From positions 310,001-374,000 of the forward strand of contig CANMUS010000002.1 in the NCBI GenBank assembly GCA_947501215.1: DNA of 64,000 nt, read 5' to 3'. Source of the DNA: an uncultured Erythrobacter sp. GTDB taxonomy: Bacteria > Pseudomonadota > Alphaproteobacteria > Sphingomonadales > Sphingomonadaceae. Under the pieces are notes generated by a model, which was not told where the DNA came from, did no database searches, and worked only from the letters and a program-made list of their open reading frames with translations. Within the stretch, counting starts at the first letter, position 1; every line of letters starts with the position of its first letter. The translations under genes and the position numbers were made by a program. Of the stretch, positions 34,633-43,742 are shown in pieces.

Positions 34633-35445
34633 TTAGGGGTCCATTGTTTCACCCCCCCTTCGCGCTCTGTATTCCTCCAAGAATTTTTGCCGCCTCTCTT
34701 CGTAGAGGCTCTTTGCTGACACGAGTCGGTCAGACCAAATTCTTGCGATTAGTTTCGAAACAGGGATGTAAAAAGCTGCATCGGGACCATCTCCGCTCTC
34801 TAGGACCCAGGCGTTAGTGTCCTCGAATTGGGCAGCACCGTTCTCATCTAGCCAAGCTATCCACCGAGATCCGTAGGTTCCAGTGTGGGTTAGGTGGGCG
34901 TGGTCAATTAAGATGCGCGCCCAACTAATCGCGCGGCCTTGCTGAGGGGAAAGCGAGCGGACAAATTCCGCAAGTTCAATCGAGGCTCCGTCCTGACTGT
35001 CGCTATTGATCCAGCCCCGAATGACGTCGGCTTCACTTTTGGCTAGTTCGTCGTTTTCTGGATCGCGCGCGGCATCGTAGATCTTGATCTCAGTACCTTT
35101 AGAAAAACGGTCTAGGCTGTTAGCCAAACGTGCTGCCGCTCCGAGGGCATCGGAATCAAACTCGCTTTCTCGAATAAGCTTAAGGCCTTCTTGGAGTGCG
35201 TCTGAGAAAACCCTCAAGACACCGATGTTCGCCCCGAGCGCTCGCATCGAGTTCATCACGGCAGCCACATGCAACTGCTCAAATTGAAACCGGCGATGAG
35301 CACGAGGTGCAGCTGGAAGCGGCTGGAGGATCCCCTGCTTAATCCAAAATGCCAGGACATCATCTGAAACACCAGTGCGGTCACGCACTTGCTGCCGCGA
35401 AAAGGTGTCGCGAATCGGGTAGTAATCTTTCTGGCCATCCAACAT
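34633..35445 (-). CDS. MerR-like transcriptional regulator
   Basis: Encodes 270 residues. The N-terminal 70 form a MerR-type winged helix (FSRQQVRDRTGVSDDVLAFWIKQG, then PLPAAPRAHRRFQFEQLHVAAVM). The remaining 200 residues are helical with no known ligand domain. Two direct repeats overlap its own promoter, which suggests autoregulation. The predicted -10 box ends 6 bases before the ATG, so the mRNA may be leaderless. Confidence 0.8.
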   Translation of the reverse strand: MLDGQKDYYPIRDTFSRQQVRDRTGVSDDVLAFWIKQGILQPLPAAPRAHRRFQFEQLHVAAVMNSMRALGANIGVLRVFSDALQEGLKLIRESEFDSDALGAAARLANSLDRFSKGTEIKIYDAARDPENDELAKSEADVIRGWINSDSQDGASIELAEFVRSLSPQQGRAISWARILIDHAHLTHTGTYGSRWIAWLDENGAAQFEDTNAWVLESGDGPDAAFYIPVSKLIARIWSDRLVSAKSLYEERRQKFLEEYRARRGGETMDP

Positions 35446-35450
35446 GGGTC

Positions 35451-35503
35451 CATTGAACCCAATTGCGCGCCCGGGGTCAATAGGTGCATCGAACCTAATT
35501 GCG
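35451..35503 (-). promoter_or_regulatory. Promoter with two 17-bp direct repeats before the MerR-like gene
   Basis: Repeats CATTGAACCCAATTGCG (35451-35467) and CATCGAACCTAATTGCG (35487-35503) match at 15 of 17 positions, 36 bp apart. On the minus strand a -35 box TTGACC (35475-35480) and a -10 box TTCAAT (35452-35457) are spaced by 17 bp; the first repeat covers the -10 box and the second lies just upstream of the -35 box. Confidence 0.6.
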
Positions 35504-35520
35504 GAAAACTGACTTTGCCG

Positions 35521-36132
35521 TCAGTTCTTGACCCCTGCTGCGGGAGATTGCCGCCCAGAAATTGTTTTTACTCCGACATAGAACGGATCGAGGAAGGAAC
35601 TTACGCCCTTGTCCGCAATCAACTCCCCGATCGCGAGGCAGTCGAAATGAAAACCATTAACTTCGCGACTGCGGTCTAGGGTGGACTCAACAAACCCAGC
35701 AGACCAGCGCTTCTCCAGCTCATCGACGGTAATCGTGTTGGAATGACCAGTGCCCAAAATTCGTTCGGTTATGGTGCGTGGTCCTAAACTCTCAGAAGAA
35801 GAGGCTTCAACCAAACAGCTGTAATCATTCCGGAGAGCGAAAGCCCGATTGATGTCTAAAACATAGCCAGACCTGATACTTACTGCGCTTCTCTCATCGC
35901 TCCCGGTCTCAACGACTGCGCAAATATATAGCCCAATTTCCGATGGCCAGCATCGCGACATTCGGATGAAATGGTCGACCACTTCAACATTGTTCACCGA
36001 GCCATCGTTTTCTGCCAGCCAAACGGGGCCGGCGTCGGAAACTGGCCAATCAGCGTTTACTTTCGCCTCGACGGCCATTGGTAACAAAGCGAGGGAAATT
36101 GCAGCTAAAGTCGCAAACCATTGTTGAACCAT
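35521..36132 (-). CDS. Exported protein of unknown function, 203 residues
   Basis: Has a signal peptide (FATLAAISLALLPMAVEA, to about residue 23). The mature part is acidic, with four Cys that could form disulfides, and alternating beta-like segments. No family recognised. The ATG at 36132 was chosen because it starts directly before the signal; an ATG 15 bases upstream is possible. It lies 22 bases after the integrase gene on the same strand. Confidence 0.68.
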   Translation of the reverse strand: MVQQWFATLAAISLALLPMAVEAKVNADWPVSDAGPVWLAENDGSVNNVEVVDHFIRMSRCWPSEIGLYICAVVETGSDERSAVSIRSGYVLDINRAFALRNDYSCLVEASSSESLGPRTITERILGTGHSNTITVDELEKRWSAGFVESTLDRSREVNGFHFDCLAIGELIADKGVSSFLDPFYVGVKTISGRQSPAAGVKN

Positions 36133-36154
36133 AATTGCCCGCCCCAAATCGCAT

Positions 36155-37315
36155 TTATAGAGATAACGTGGCTAATGCTACCAAAGCTGCCGCACTTGCA
36201 AGATGTCCGTAATGGCGCTCAATCATCTCGGCGCTCGTGCCGCTTATCTGCGCTATCGTTAGCAAGGGTAGCCCGGACCTGACGAGGTCGGTGATCGTAC
36301 TGTGGCGCAGCGTATAGGCCGTCGCATCCTTCGGCAGGTCGGCAGACCTCACGGCTGCTGCAATCGGCTTTTTCCACGTTTCCTTGTCCCACGCCTTACC
36401 GTTGGGGCGCATGAATAGCGGAGCGGCTGGCAGTTTGTTTTCGGCCTGCTTGGCAAGAAGCTCCGCCGCTTCGGTCGGCAACTGGATACGGCGCGGCTTC
36501 CCGTTCTTGTCCTTCCCGATGGTCAACTCCGATGTGCGCTTGTCGAAGTCGCCAGCTGTAAGCCCTGCCAGAGCTCCTGGCCGCAACGGCAAGAGGCAAA
36601 GAGCACGAACGAAAGGCCTCGCTTCTGAGTCTGTCGCCCCAACCAGCTTCCTGCGCTGCTCTCGATCGAGATAGAGGGTGCGCCGTCCGTTCGCATTGGG
36701 AATGGCCTTCAAGGCCTCTTGCCAAGCCGCCTCGCTATTCGGAGTGCCCGGGGACATCACCTTCGTCAGTGCTGCCCTTACGGACGCCATATCGCGATTG
36801 ATGGTGGAGGGCGCCCGAGGGCGAGTCCGTTTTTCCTTGCCCTTGTTTCTGCTGACCAGCGCGGGCTTGTCCTCCAAACGCTTGCGCCAATCGGCAAGAT
36901 GACGGCGCCGCAGTTTCTCAAGCTTAACCTTGCCGATCGGATCGTCGTAAACATAGCGTTTGAAACGGGACTCGGCTTCTGGGCGGCCTTCAGCGTAGCT
37001 GCGGCAAGCGCCCGCGACCGTTTCCACCTTGGCCCGGATCTCCCCGCCCGCCTCTACCAGCTCCGCCAGCGCCTCCGCCTCCTTCTTTGCCGCAGCAAAA
37101 CGTGCGTTTCCGGGCAACTCGCCAAAGTCGCCTAGAGATTTTGGCCGATAGCTTCGGGTGTCCTCATCATAGATCCGCGCAATCCAAGTTCCCGGCCCGC
37201 CGCGCTTGGAAGGGCGATAACCCAGAAAACAACCGGCCCTGAGGCGCTGCCAATGTGGCTCGCGCCGCACCTTCAGCTTTTCACGCTCTCCAACTTTGCT
37301 GAGATCCAATGCCAC
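36155..37315 (-). CDS. Tyrosine integrase of the tRNA-Arg element
   Basis: Encodes 386 residues: an N-terminal arm-binding region, a SAM-like core-binding domain (about 100-210) and a catalytic domain with Arg in LLPLRPGALAGL, the HxxR box TLRHSTITDL and the nucleophile Tyr in ERHYGHL. All catalytic residues are present, so it should be active. It ends the element on the right, 140 bases from the right-hand att repeat, and reads inward. Confidence 0.95.
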   Translation of the reverse strand: MALDLSKVGEREKLKVRREPHWQRLRAGCFLGYRPSKRGGPGTWIARIYDEDTRSYRPKSLGDFGELPGNARFAAAKKEAEALAELVEAGGEIRAKVETVAGACRSYAEGRPEAESRFKRYVYDDPIGKVKLEKLRRRHLADWRKRLEDKPALVSRNKGKEKRTRPRAPSTINRDMASVRAALTKVMSPGTPNSEAAWQEALKAIPNANGRRTLYLDREQRRKLVGATDSEARPFVRALCLLPLRPGALAGLTAGDFDKRTSELTIGKDKNGKPRRIQLPTEAAELLAKQAENKLPAAPLFMRPNGKAWDKETWKKPIAAAVRSADLPKDATAYTLRHSTITDLVRSGLPLLTIAQISGTSAEMIERHYGHLASAAALVALATLSL

Positions 37316-37454
37316 TGCGAGCTACCTTTTCCGCACGTATGAAATGAGTACGGAAAATAATGCCGGATAGAACGGGACCACACAAGACTGAGATGCGCCG
37401 TTTTTCAGTGCTTTCAGTGTTCTGCATTGTCCAGCTGCATCGCCTTTCTCTGCA

Positions 37455-37499
37455 CTCCGAAGGCAGAGGTCACAGGTTCGAATCCTGTCGGGTGCGCCA
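37455..37499 (+). repeat. attR: second copy of the tRNA-Arg 3' end
   Basis: 45 bases matching 28125-28169 except T at 37470. It lacks the 5' half of the tRNA, so it is a remnant. Core chromosomal genes resume about 115 bases later. Confidence 0.93.
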
Positions 37500-37614
37500 T
37501 ATTTTCGGTCTGGCTGTCGCTTTGGTTCACACACCTCGGCGCAAGCATGAGCTCTATCGCAGTCTTTTACCTCTAGGAATTGGCCCGTCTTAACGGTTAA
37601 GGCTCTGGGCGACC

Positions 37615-38655
37615 ATGGATCAAACCGTCTACCGTTTCGACCCGCTGGCGATGACCGCAGCAGCCGAGGGGCGCCCTGCCGCGCCGACCAGGAGCAGCGG
37701 CGCGTCTATTTCGCGCGAGCCGCGGATCGGGGTGATCTACAATCCGCGCAGCCATCGCAACAAGGGCCAGGACCTCGACTGTACCGAGCGGCCCGGCATT
37801 ACCGTGGCCCAGCCCGACCGGCGCGAGGATATTGCCAGCGCGCTTGCCGATTTTGCGCAGCAGGGCATCGACTATCTCATCATCAATGGCGGCGACGGGA
37901 CCGTGCGCGATGTGCTGACGATGGGGCAGGCCGTGTTCGGCGAAACGTGGCCTGCTCTCGCGATCCTGCCCAAGGGCAAGACCAATGCCCTAAATGTCGA
38001 TCTGGGCGCGCCTGCCGGGTGGAACCTGCCCGATGCGATCGCCGCCTATGCGACCGGCCGCCGGATTGTGCGCCGACCGCTGTCCGTGAAGCGCGAGGGC
38101 GCGGGCGACACCCCGATGCTCGGCTTCATCTTCGGGTGCGGCGCTTTCACGCTCGGTGTCGAGGTCGGGCAGGATGCGCATGACCTCGGGTTCTTCAATT
38201 CGCTCGCCGTCGGGGCGACGGGGGCCTGGGGCGTGCTGCAGGCGCTGTTCGGCAGCGATACCAACCGGTGGCGGCGCGGCACGCCGACGAAGCTGACCTA
38301 TCTGCCGTCCGGCGAGCCGATGCCGCGGTCGGAGCATGGCGATCCCGGGCGGCGCACGCTGGTCCTCGCAAGTACGCTCGAAAAATTGCCGCTCGATATC
38401 AAGTTATTCGCACCGGGCGGCGAGGGCATCAGGCTGGCCGTGCTCGATACGGCACGGCGGCGGATCATGGGAATGGCCCCGGCGATTCTTCTGGGATGGC
38501 GACCCGAATGGCTGGCGAAAGGCGGCTTCCATCAGCTGTCCGCGGAAAGCTTTGCGATCGAGGTGGGGGAGCCGGTCATCCTCGACGGGGAAAGCTTCCC
38601 GCCAGGTACCTATGTCGTCGGACAGGGGCCCGAGCTAACCTTCATCGCCCCGTGA
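37615..38655 (+). CDS. Diacylglycerol kinase catalytic domain protein
   Basis: Encodes 346 residues. The DAGK catalytic motif is NGGDGT at 91-96, preceded by GVIYNPRSHRNKG and followed by LPKGKTNALNVDLG. The family phosphorylates lipids such as diacylglycerol or sphingoid bases with ATP. The remaining part gives the beta-sandwich domain. The stop overlaps the GTG of the next gene, which may act on its product (phosphatidate). First chromosomal gene right of the island. Confidence 0.9.
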   Translation: MDQTVYRFDPLAMTAAAEGRPAAPTRSSGASISREPRIGVIYNPRSHRNKGQDLDCTERPGITVAQPDRREDIASALADFAQQGIDYLIINGGDGTVRDVLTMGQAVFGETWPALAILPKGKTNALNVDLGAPAGWNLPDAIAAYATGRRIVRRPLSVKREGAGDTPMLGFIFGCGAFTLGVEVGQDAHDLGFFNSLAVGATGAWGVLQALFGSDTNRWRRGTPTKLTYLPSGEPMPRSEHGDPGRRTLVLASTLEKLPLDIKLFAPGGEGIRLAVLDTARRRIMGMAPAILLGWRPEWLAKGGFHQLSAESFAIEVGEPVILDGESFPPGTYVVGQGPELTFIAP

Positions 38656-39548
38656 CCGATGCGCTGGACGAGCGGGTGCGTGAGAGCCTTGCGCGCGATG
38701 TCCGCGAGGAAGTGGCCGTCTATGCGAGGATGCTCGGCGAAGAGGCGGACGCGCTCGGCGTGCTCTTCTATGGCTCGAACCTGCGGACCGGTTCGCTGGA
38801 GGGCGTGCTCGACTTCTACGTTCTCCTGCCGGGGCCGCAGCGCGAGCGGATCTGGCCGCGCGTGAGCTATCGCGAGTGGGACTATCGGGGTGAGGTCCTG
38901 CGGGCCAAGATCGCCACCCTGTCATTTGAGCAGTTTACCAAGGCAGCGCGCGGACAATCGCGCGACACGACGATCTGGGCTCGATTCGTCCAGCCGAGTG
39001 CATTGATCTGGGCGCGCGACGACGATCGACGAAAAGAGATCGCGGAATCAGTCTCGCAAGCGGCGCAAACCGCGGCTCGGCTGGCCGCTGCGCTAGGCCC
39101 GGAAAGCGGAACGGCAGGAGATTTCTGGCGAGCGCTGTTCCAGGCGACCTATCGCGCGGAATTCCGCGTTGAGAAGCCTGGGCGCGAGGACTCGATCCTG
39201 TCGGTCAACCGGGCGCATTTCGACGGGCTGTTGCCGCTGGCGTGGGAGGCTCAGGGGATCAAATTCACGCATGATGGCGAGCGCCTGTCGCCCAACCTTA
39301 TCGCGCGGAGGAAGGCCGAAATCCTGCGCTGGTGGCATGCTCGCGCGCGTGCGGGCAAGGCGCTCAACCTGCTGCGGCTGGCCAAGGCGACGACGACTTT
39401 CGACGGCGCGGCGGACTATGCCGCCTGGAAGCTGCACCGGCACACCGGCATCGCGCTCGAAGTCACGCCATTCCGCGCAAAGCATCCGCTGCTTGCGGCG
39501 CCGGGCGCGCTGGTCGAGCTCTGGCGCAAGCGCCGCGCTCAGCGATAG
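38652..39548 (+). CDS. Nucleotidyltransferase-like protein resembling Tam41 (putative CDP-DAG synthase)
   Basis: Encodes 298 residues from the GTG at 38652, which overlaps the kinase stop. Residues 36-60 (LGVLFYGSNLRTGSLEGVLD, then FYVLLP) fit the nucleotidyltransferase pattern GS-x(n)-D; the following LRAKIATLSFEQF and TTIWARFVQPSALIW match in order and spacing what I remember of Tam41, the mitochondrial phosphatidate cytidylyltransferase. Its partner being a lipid kinase fits a DAG to PA to CDP-DAG path. The second acidic residue of the motif is a Tyr here. The assignment is by eye only. Confidence 0.6.
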   Translation: MTDALDERVRESLARDVREEVAVYARMLGEEADALGVLFYGSNLRTGSLEGVLDFYVLLPGPQRERIWPRVSYREWDYRGEVLRAKIATLSFEQFTKAARGQSRDTTIWARFVQPSALIWARDDDRRKEIAESVSQAAQTAARLAAALGPESGTAGDFWRALFQATYRAEFRVEKPGREDSILSVNRAHFDGLLPLAWEAQGIKFTHDGERLSPNLIARRKAEILRWWHARARAGKALNLLRLAKATTTFDGAADYAAWKLHRHTGIALEVTPFRAKHPLLAAPGALVELWRKRRAQR

Positions 39549-40039
39549 CGCATCCGGATGCTGATCGATTCGACGCCCGATCCGACAGTGAAGGCGGTCT
39601 TCTTGTAGCTCGGTTTGCCGAGGTTGAAGATATTGATGCTGGGGTTGTTCGACATCGCTCCGCCGTCGGAGAAGATGTCGGTCTCGCCATTGCCGTTGAT
39701 GTCGTGGCGCACGGCGATGCCATAGGTGCCGGGCCGCGGCACGGGCATGCAGAAGGTCATCGTGCCGGCCCGCGCAGGCGCTTCCATGCGATTGATCCAG
39801 CGGCCCTTCTCGAGCCAGTCTCCCTTGGTCCCGCGATAGCTCTGCACGCGGATCGTACCGCTCGATTCCTTGATGCCGGTGATGGTCACGCGCACGGCGG
39901 GCCCTGCGCCAGCGGCGCATTTTGCCGGGTTCTCGGTAATTTTCTGGCGATATTGCGCGGCGGCAGGCGCGGAGAATGCTCCAGCGGCAAGGGCAGCGGT
40001 GGCGGCAAGGCCGGTAAGGGTCTTCAAGCGACGTGTCAT
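39539..40039 (-). CDS. DUF2141 exported protein, copy 2
   Basis: Encodes 166 residues with a signal peptide ending APAAAQ (about residue 28). DUF2141 features: VRVTITGIKESSGTIRVQSY, GTYGIAVRHDINGNGETD and the C-terminal SISIRMRYR. It resembles the protein at 25782-26246 in layout but has extra residues before the domain. Its end overlaps the convergent Tam41-like gene by 10 bases. The ATG at 40039 was chosen because it begins the signal peptide. Confidence 0.88.
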   Translation of the reverse strand: MTRRLKTLTGLAATAALAAGAFSAPAAAQYRQKITENPAKCAAGAGPAVRVTITGIKESSGTIRVQSYRGTKGDWLEKGRWINRMEAPARAGTMTFCMPVPRPGTYGIAVRHDINGNGETDIFSDGGAMSNNPSINIFNLGKPSYKKTAFTVGSGVESISIRMRYR

Positions 40040-40169
40040 AACAATCCCTGTTGTCGTCTCTCGCGCCCGGTCGCGGGCGGAACGGGTGCGCAATCCGCGC
40101 ACCTTCGATATGCTCCGTTTGTAGCCGGACAGCTCTGAATTGCGGCTGAACTTTTCAAGGACGCGGTGT

Positions 40170-41837
40170 TCAGGAAGGCAGGAGACATCCGTTTTCAAGC
40201 GCGAACCTGCGCGATGCCATTTCTGCCAGCCCTCCACGGTGACCGATGACGAGCACGGTGCATTTGCCTTCGAGCCCCGCTACCGCTTGCGCGATCTTTT
40301 CTTCGCTGGCCGGATCGACTGCGCTGGTCGCCTCGTCGAGGATGAGCAGGTCTGGCTCACGCAGCAGCGCCCGGGCGAGGGCGATCCGCTGGCGTTCCCC
40401 GCCAGAGAGCGCCCGGCCTGCTTCGCCGATCCGGCAATCGAAGCCGCCCGGTAGGTCGAGAACGAAGTCTGCCGATGCGCGGCGTAGGGCTTCGCAAATC
40501 TGGTGCTCGTCCGCCTCCGGCTCGGCCCAGCGCAGATTGTCGCGCACGCTTCCGGAAAACAGCACTGCATCCTGTTGGACATAGGCCACGCGCGATCGCC
40601 AAGCCTGCCGCGCCCCTCGCTCGAGCGGCACGCCATCGATAAGGACCGCTCCCCGGTCGGGGGACACGAGACCTGCGGCCAGATCGGCCACAGTGCTTTT
40701 CCCGGCGCCTGAGGGTCCTGTCAAAGCGGCAATCTGTCCCCGCGGAATATTCAGCGACACATCCATCAGAGCAATCCGGCCATCGGAATGGACGAAACGG
40801 ACGTTCTGCAATTCCACTGAGCGGCGAAGGCGAGGGGTGCCGACCGGCCCTGTCTGCAGGGGTTCGGCGTTTTTCTCCGCTTCTCCGATAAGGGCTAGTG
40901 ATTGCTCCAGCGAAGGTGCGGCATGGTTCCAGCCCTGCGCTGCAGCCTGGATCGATTCGACCAGCGGTATCGCGCGGACGGCAAGAGCGACGAATGCGAG
41001 CAGGATCGCAGACGACGCCGAAAACCCCTCGATGGCGAACCAGACGGCGATGGCCAGAAGTACTGCAGCGCCGATCTGTATAGCACTCCGCGCCGCCATG
41101 GTGGTCAGGATATAGCGCCGCTCGACCTGGCGCATCGCTTCGAATTCAAGCACCGTCCCGTCGACTTCCCGCCGTCCACGCGCGTGCATTTTTGCCAAGC
41201 GAAGCGCGGCAAGCCCCTCTTCCAGCTTCCGGTATATCCCCTCGTATCGCTGGACCAGCGCTTCTCCGATCCGTCGGGCATCGCGCCGTAGCCAGCGCAA
41301 CAAAGCGAGTGCTGCGATGCCCGCCAGCACCATCCCGAGCGAGAACATCGGAGAAAGCGTAAGGCCTGCAATGGCAAGCGCGACGAGTGTTACGCCTGCC
41401 CGAAGGAGGCTGGTGAGGTACTGTACTGCCTCGCCGACCCGGTCGATCGATGTCACGATCATCGCCCTGTTGCGGCTCTGGGCCTGGCCCGAGAGGAAGC
41501 GCCAGTCAGCCCCGAAGAGCGCCGCGAGCGCGCGGCGGCGCAACCCGTCGACGATCGAAACCGTTACGCGCTGGGCTAGCAAGGCGCGGGCGATCTCGGT
41601 GCCGGCCCGCACGGCCACCAGCACCACGTATATCGCCAGTAAAATTGCGAGGGGCACCTGCGTCAGCTCGAAGGGCAGTTGCGTGAAACGTGTTTCGCCG
41701 GACAAAAGGATTAGCAATGGCACCAGCAGGACGACGCCCAAGCCCTCGGTCGCCGCGCCAATGACCGCGAGCGCGCCGAGCACTACCAGGTCCTTGCGTC
41801 CGGCAAGTTCGACCAGCTCTTTCGCTGCCGAACTCAT
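40170..41837 (-). CDS. ABC exporter (fused membrane and ATPase domains) of the RiPP cluster
   Basis: Encodes 555 residues: a six-helix membrane domain (about 15-300) and an ATPase domain with Walker A GPSGAGKS, Q-loop YVQQDAVLF, signature LSGGERQR, Walker B LLILDEATS and H-loop IGHRGG. No N-terminal peptidase C39 domain is present, so it cannot itself remove a leader. It is the D gene in lasso-type clusters, exporting the product. The ATG overlaps the upstream cyclase-like gene by 4 bases. Confidence 0.9.
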   Translation of the reverse strand: MSSAAKELVELAGRKDLVVLGALAVIGAATEGLGVVLLVPLLILLSGETRFTQLPFELTQVPLAILLAIYVVLVAVRAGTEIARALLAQRVTVSIVDGLRRRALAALFGADWRFLSGQAQSRNRAMIVTSIDRVGEAVQYLTSLLRAGVTLVALAIAGLTLSPMFSLGMVLAGIAALALLRWLRRDARRIGEALVQRYEGIYRKLEEGLAALRLAKMHARGRREVDGTVLEFEAMRQVERRYILTTMAARSAIQIGAAVLLAIAVWFAIEGFSASSAILLAFVALAVRAIPLVESIQAAAQGWNHAAPSLEQSLALIGEAEKNAEPLQTGPVGTPRLRRSVELQNVRFVHSDGRIALMDVSLNIPRGQIAALTGPSGAGKSTVADLAAGLVSPDRGAVLIDGVPLERGARQAWRSRVAYVQQDAVLFSGSVRDNLRWAEPEADEHQICEALRRASADFVLDLPGGFDCRIGEAGRALSGGERQRIALARALLREPDLLILDEATSAVDPASEEKIAQAVAGLEGKCTVLVIGHRGGLAEMASRRFALENGCLLPS

Positions 41838-43717
41838 ATGGAGTTGCTGCCACTGCTGCGTGCGATCATGCGCCCTGCGGCTATCGCGGCCGGCAAACCT
41901 GCCGAGCAGAATGCCTGATCGGACGGGGTCAGCTCGGCCTTGCCATCCAGCTCGCGCAGGCGCTCGGCCATGCCCATCGTATCGATCACCCGCGGTATCT
42001 CGGGATGCTCCGCCATCAGCTCCAGTTCCGCCAGAAGCTCGGGACGAGCGCGGAGAATCCTAGCGCGCGCATCTGCCGGACCGAATTCGGGCAGCTGCCG
42101 GAGCCGCTGTTCCTCCGGCATCGCTCCGCGCGCGAGCTCGCGCGCAAGATGACGGGTCTCGCCATCTTTCAAGAAGGCGGAGGCGGGTAGCGAGAGGCAG
42201 GCTTCGGTCAACGCCCGCGTTATCGTGGGGTCGCGATAGGGAAGGCCATGACGCGCTTCGAGCGCCTTGAGCGCATCGCTTCGGCCGAGATCGTCTTCTG
42301 CCGCCAGCAGTTCCGCCGTCTCGCGTGGATCGGGCGGCCTTGCTTTTGAGGTGAACTGGTGCCGCAGCCAGCGACTGTCATCCAGGCCGAGGCTCTGCCG
42401 CGCGCCCCGGGCGATGCCCAGATCGGCGAAATACCGCTCGGTCGCTTTTGCATCCCGTCTCGAAGGCATCATTGGGCGCAGGACAAGCGAGGCAAGCCGG
42501 CGCCATAATGGCCGTCGATCATTTTGCCGCAAGCGAAGCTCTTTCGCCAAACGCCGCCATTGCAGGGATCGGAACCAGTGGCGATACGCCCAGCTACCGC
42601 TTGCACTGATCGTCGAATTGCCCTCGTCCCCGCCAAGCATCACGGTGCAGCCTGCGGCGGCGGCGCGGGCCATGCACCGGTCGAGCTGATATACGAGCGC
42701 CATCTCGCGCGGCGCGCAGCGGGAGATGGCGAGCAAATCATCCAGCGGCGCGCGAAAATCGGTGCCTTCGGCCCGAACGATGTCCAGCTCGATGCTTCCC
42801 TCATGGAATTGGGTGAAGGCTTCTGCCGCTTGCGCTTCGTCGGTGACCCAGTCGCCGGGCGGCGCTGTGGCGGCACCTTTTTCCGGTGCATAGCACCAAG
42901 CTTTAAACGCGCGTTCGCCCGGCAAATCATCGGCAGATCGCAGCGCGCTGTCGGCTACCAGACCGGAATCGAGTCCACCGGACAGGGACAGCGCGACGGC
43001 AGCATGTCCGTCGATAGCCGAGGCAACCGAGCGATCGAGCAAGGTGCGAATTGCGCGCACATGATTACCATCGGGAGTGTCGGCGATGTTCGGCCCCGGA
43101 TAGCGCCACACGTTTTCGGCTCGGCCTTGGTCCGGACGAACGAGGATCGCTTGGCCAAGCGGGACGCGATGCGTTTCAGTATACCACCCACGAGCGGAAT
43201 AATCCTGGTCTCCAGCCAAAGCGGCGGCCTGAAGTCCGGTATCGAGCTGGCCCAGCGCACCATATCCCGGAATTTCCAGCGAGCGCAGCAGCGAAGCTGC
43301 CGCGACAAGCGAGTTGCACCGCCGCCAGTGGAGCGGGGGCGCTGCCAATGGACTGCGCGCCAGCCTCAGCGTCTCGCCATCCGTAGCGATGGCCGCGTAA
43401 TGGCCGTCGCACATGGTATCGGCATTTTCGCCCCAGCTCTTCAGCGCGTGGCAATAGAGCAGCGCGACGGGCGTATCGGACGCAAGGCCCAGCTGTCGAA
43501 GCAAGTCGGCCCTATTGGACAGCCAGCCGTCGAATGCGACGGTAAGCCCGTCATGGCGCGCGATGGCAGATCGCCATGTTCCCGGCTCGCTCCAGCCGGC
43601 AAATGCACCATTTCCGCCGTGCATTTGATCGACCCGGCGCAGAGGCGAGCTTCCGAGAGTAATGGCAAGTCTGGCGGGATCGACGGATGACAGAGCCGAG
43701 AGGCAGGCCGCAATCAT
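41834..43717 (-). CDS. Asparagine-synthetase-like RiPP cyclase (lasso C-type)
   Basis: Encodes 627 residues. The C-terminal synthetase domain has the ATP pyrophosphatase loop ALSLSGGLDSGLVA (SGGLDS at 246-251) and MLGGDEGN. The N-terminal domain is of the Ntn-glutaminase type but lacks the catalytic Cys2 (the sequence begins MIAACLS), so it is not a glutamine-using enzyme. This is the hallmark of lasso macrolactam synthetases (McjC-like), which adenylate an Asp/Glu side chain. It lies between the precursor and exporter genes. Confidence 0.85.
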   Translation of the reverse strand: MIAACLSALSSVDPARLAITLGSSPLRRVDQMHGGNGAFAGWSEPGTWRSAIARHDGLTVAFDGWLSNRADLLRQLGLASDTPVALLYCHALKSWGENADTMCDGHYAAIATDGETLRLARSPLAAPPLHWRRCNSLVAAASLLRSLEIPGYGALGQLDTGLQAAALAGDQDYSARGWYTETHRVPLGQAILVRPDQGRAENVWRYPGPNIADTPDGNHVRAIRTLLDRSVASAIDGHAAVALSLSGGLDSGLVADSALRSADDLPGERAFKAWCYAPEKGAATAPPGDWVTDEAQAAEAFTQFHEGSIELDIVRAEGTDFRAPLDDLLAISRCAPREMALVYQLDRCMARAAAAGCTVMLGGDEGNSTISASGSWAYRHWFRSLQWRRLAKELRLRQNDRRPLWRRLASLVLRPMMPSRRDAKATERYFADLGIARGARQSLGLDDSRWLRHQFTSKARPPDPRETAELLAAEDDLGRSDALKALEARHGLPYRDPTITRALTEACLSLPASAFLKDGETRHLARELARGAMPEEQRLRQLPEFGPADARARILRARPELLAELELMAEHPEIPRVIDTMGMAERLRELDGKAELTPSDQAFCSAGLPAAIAAGRMIARSSGSNSI

Positions 43718-43742
43718 CTGTCGGGCCGGAGTATTCTATCGC

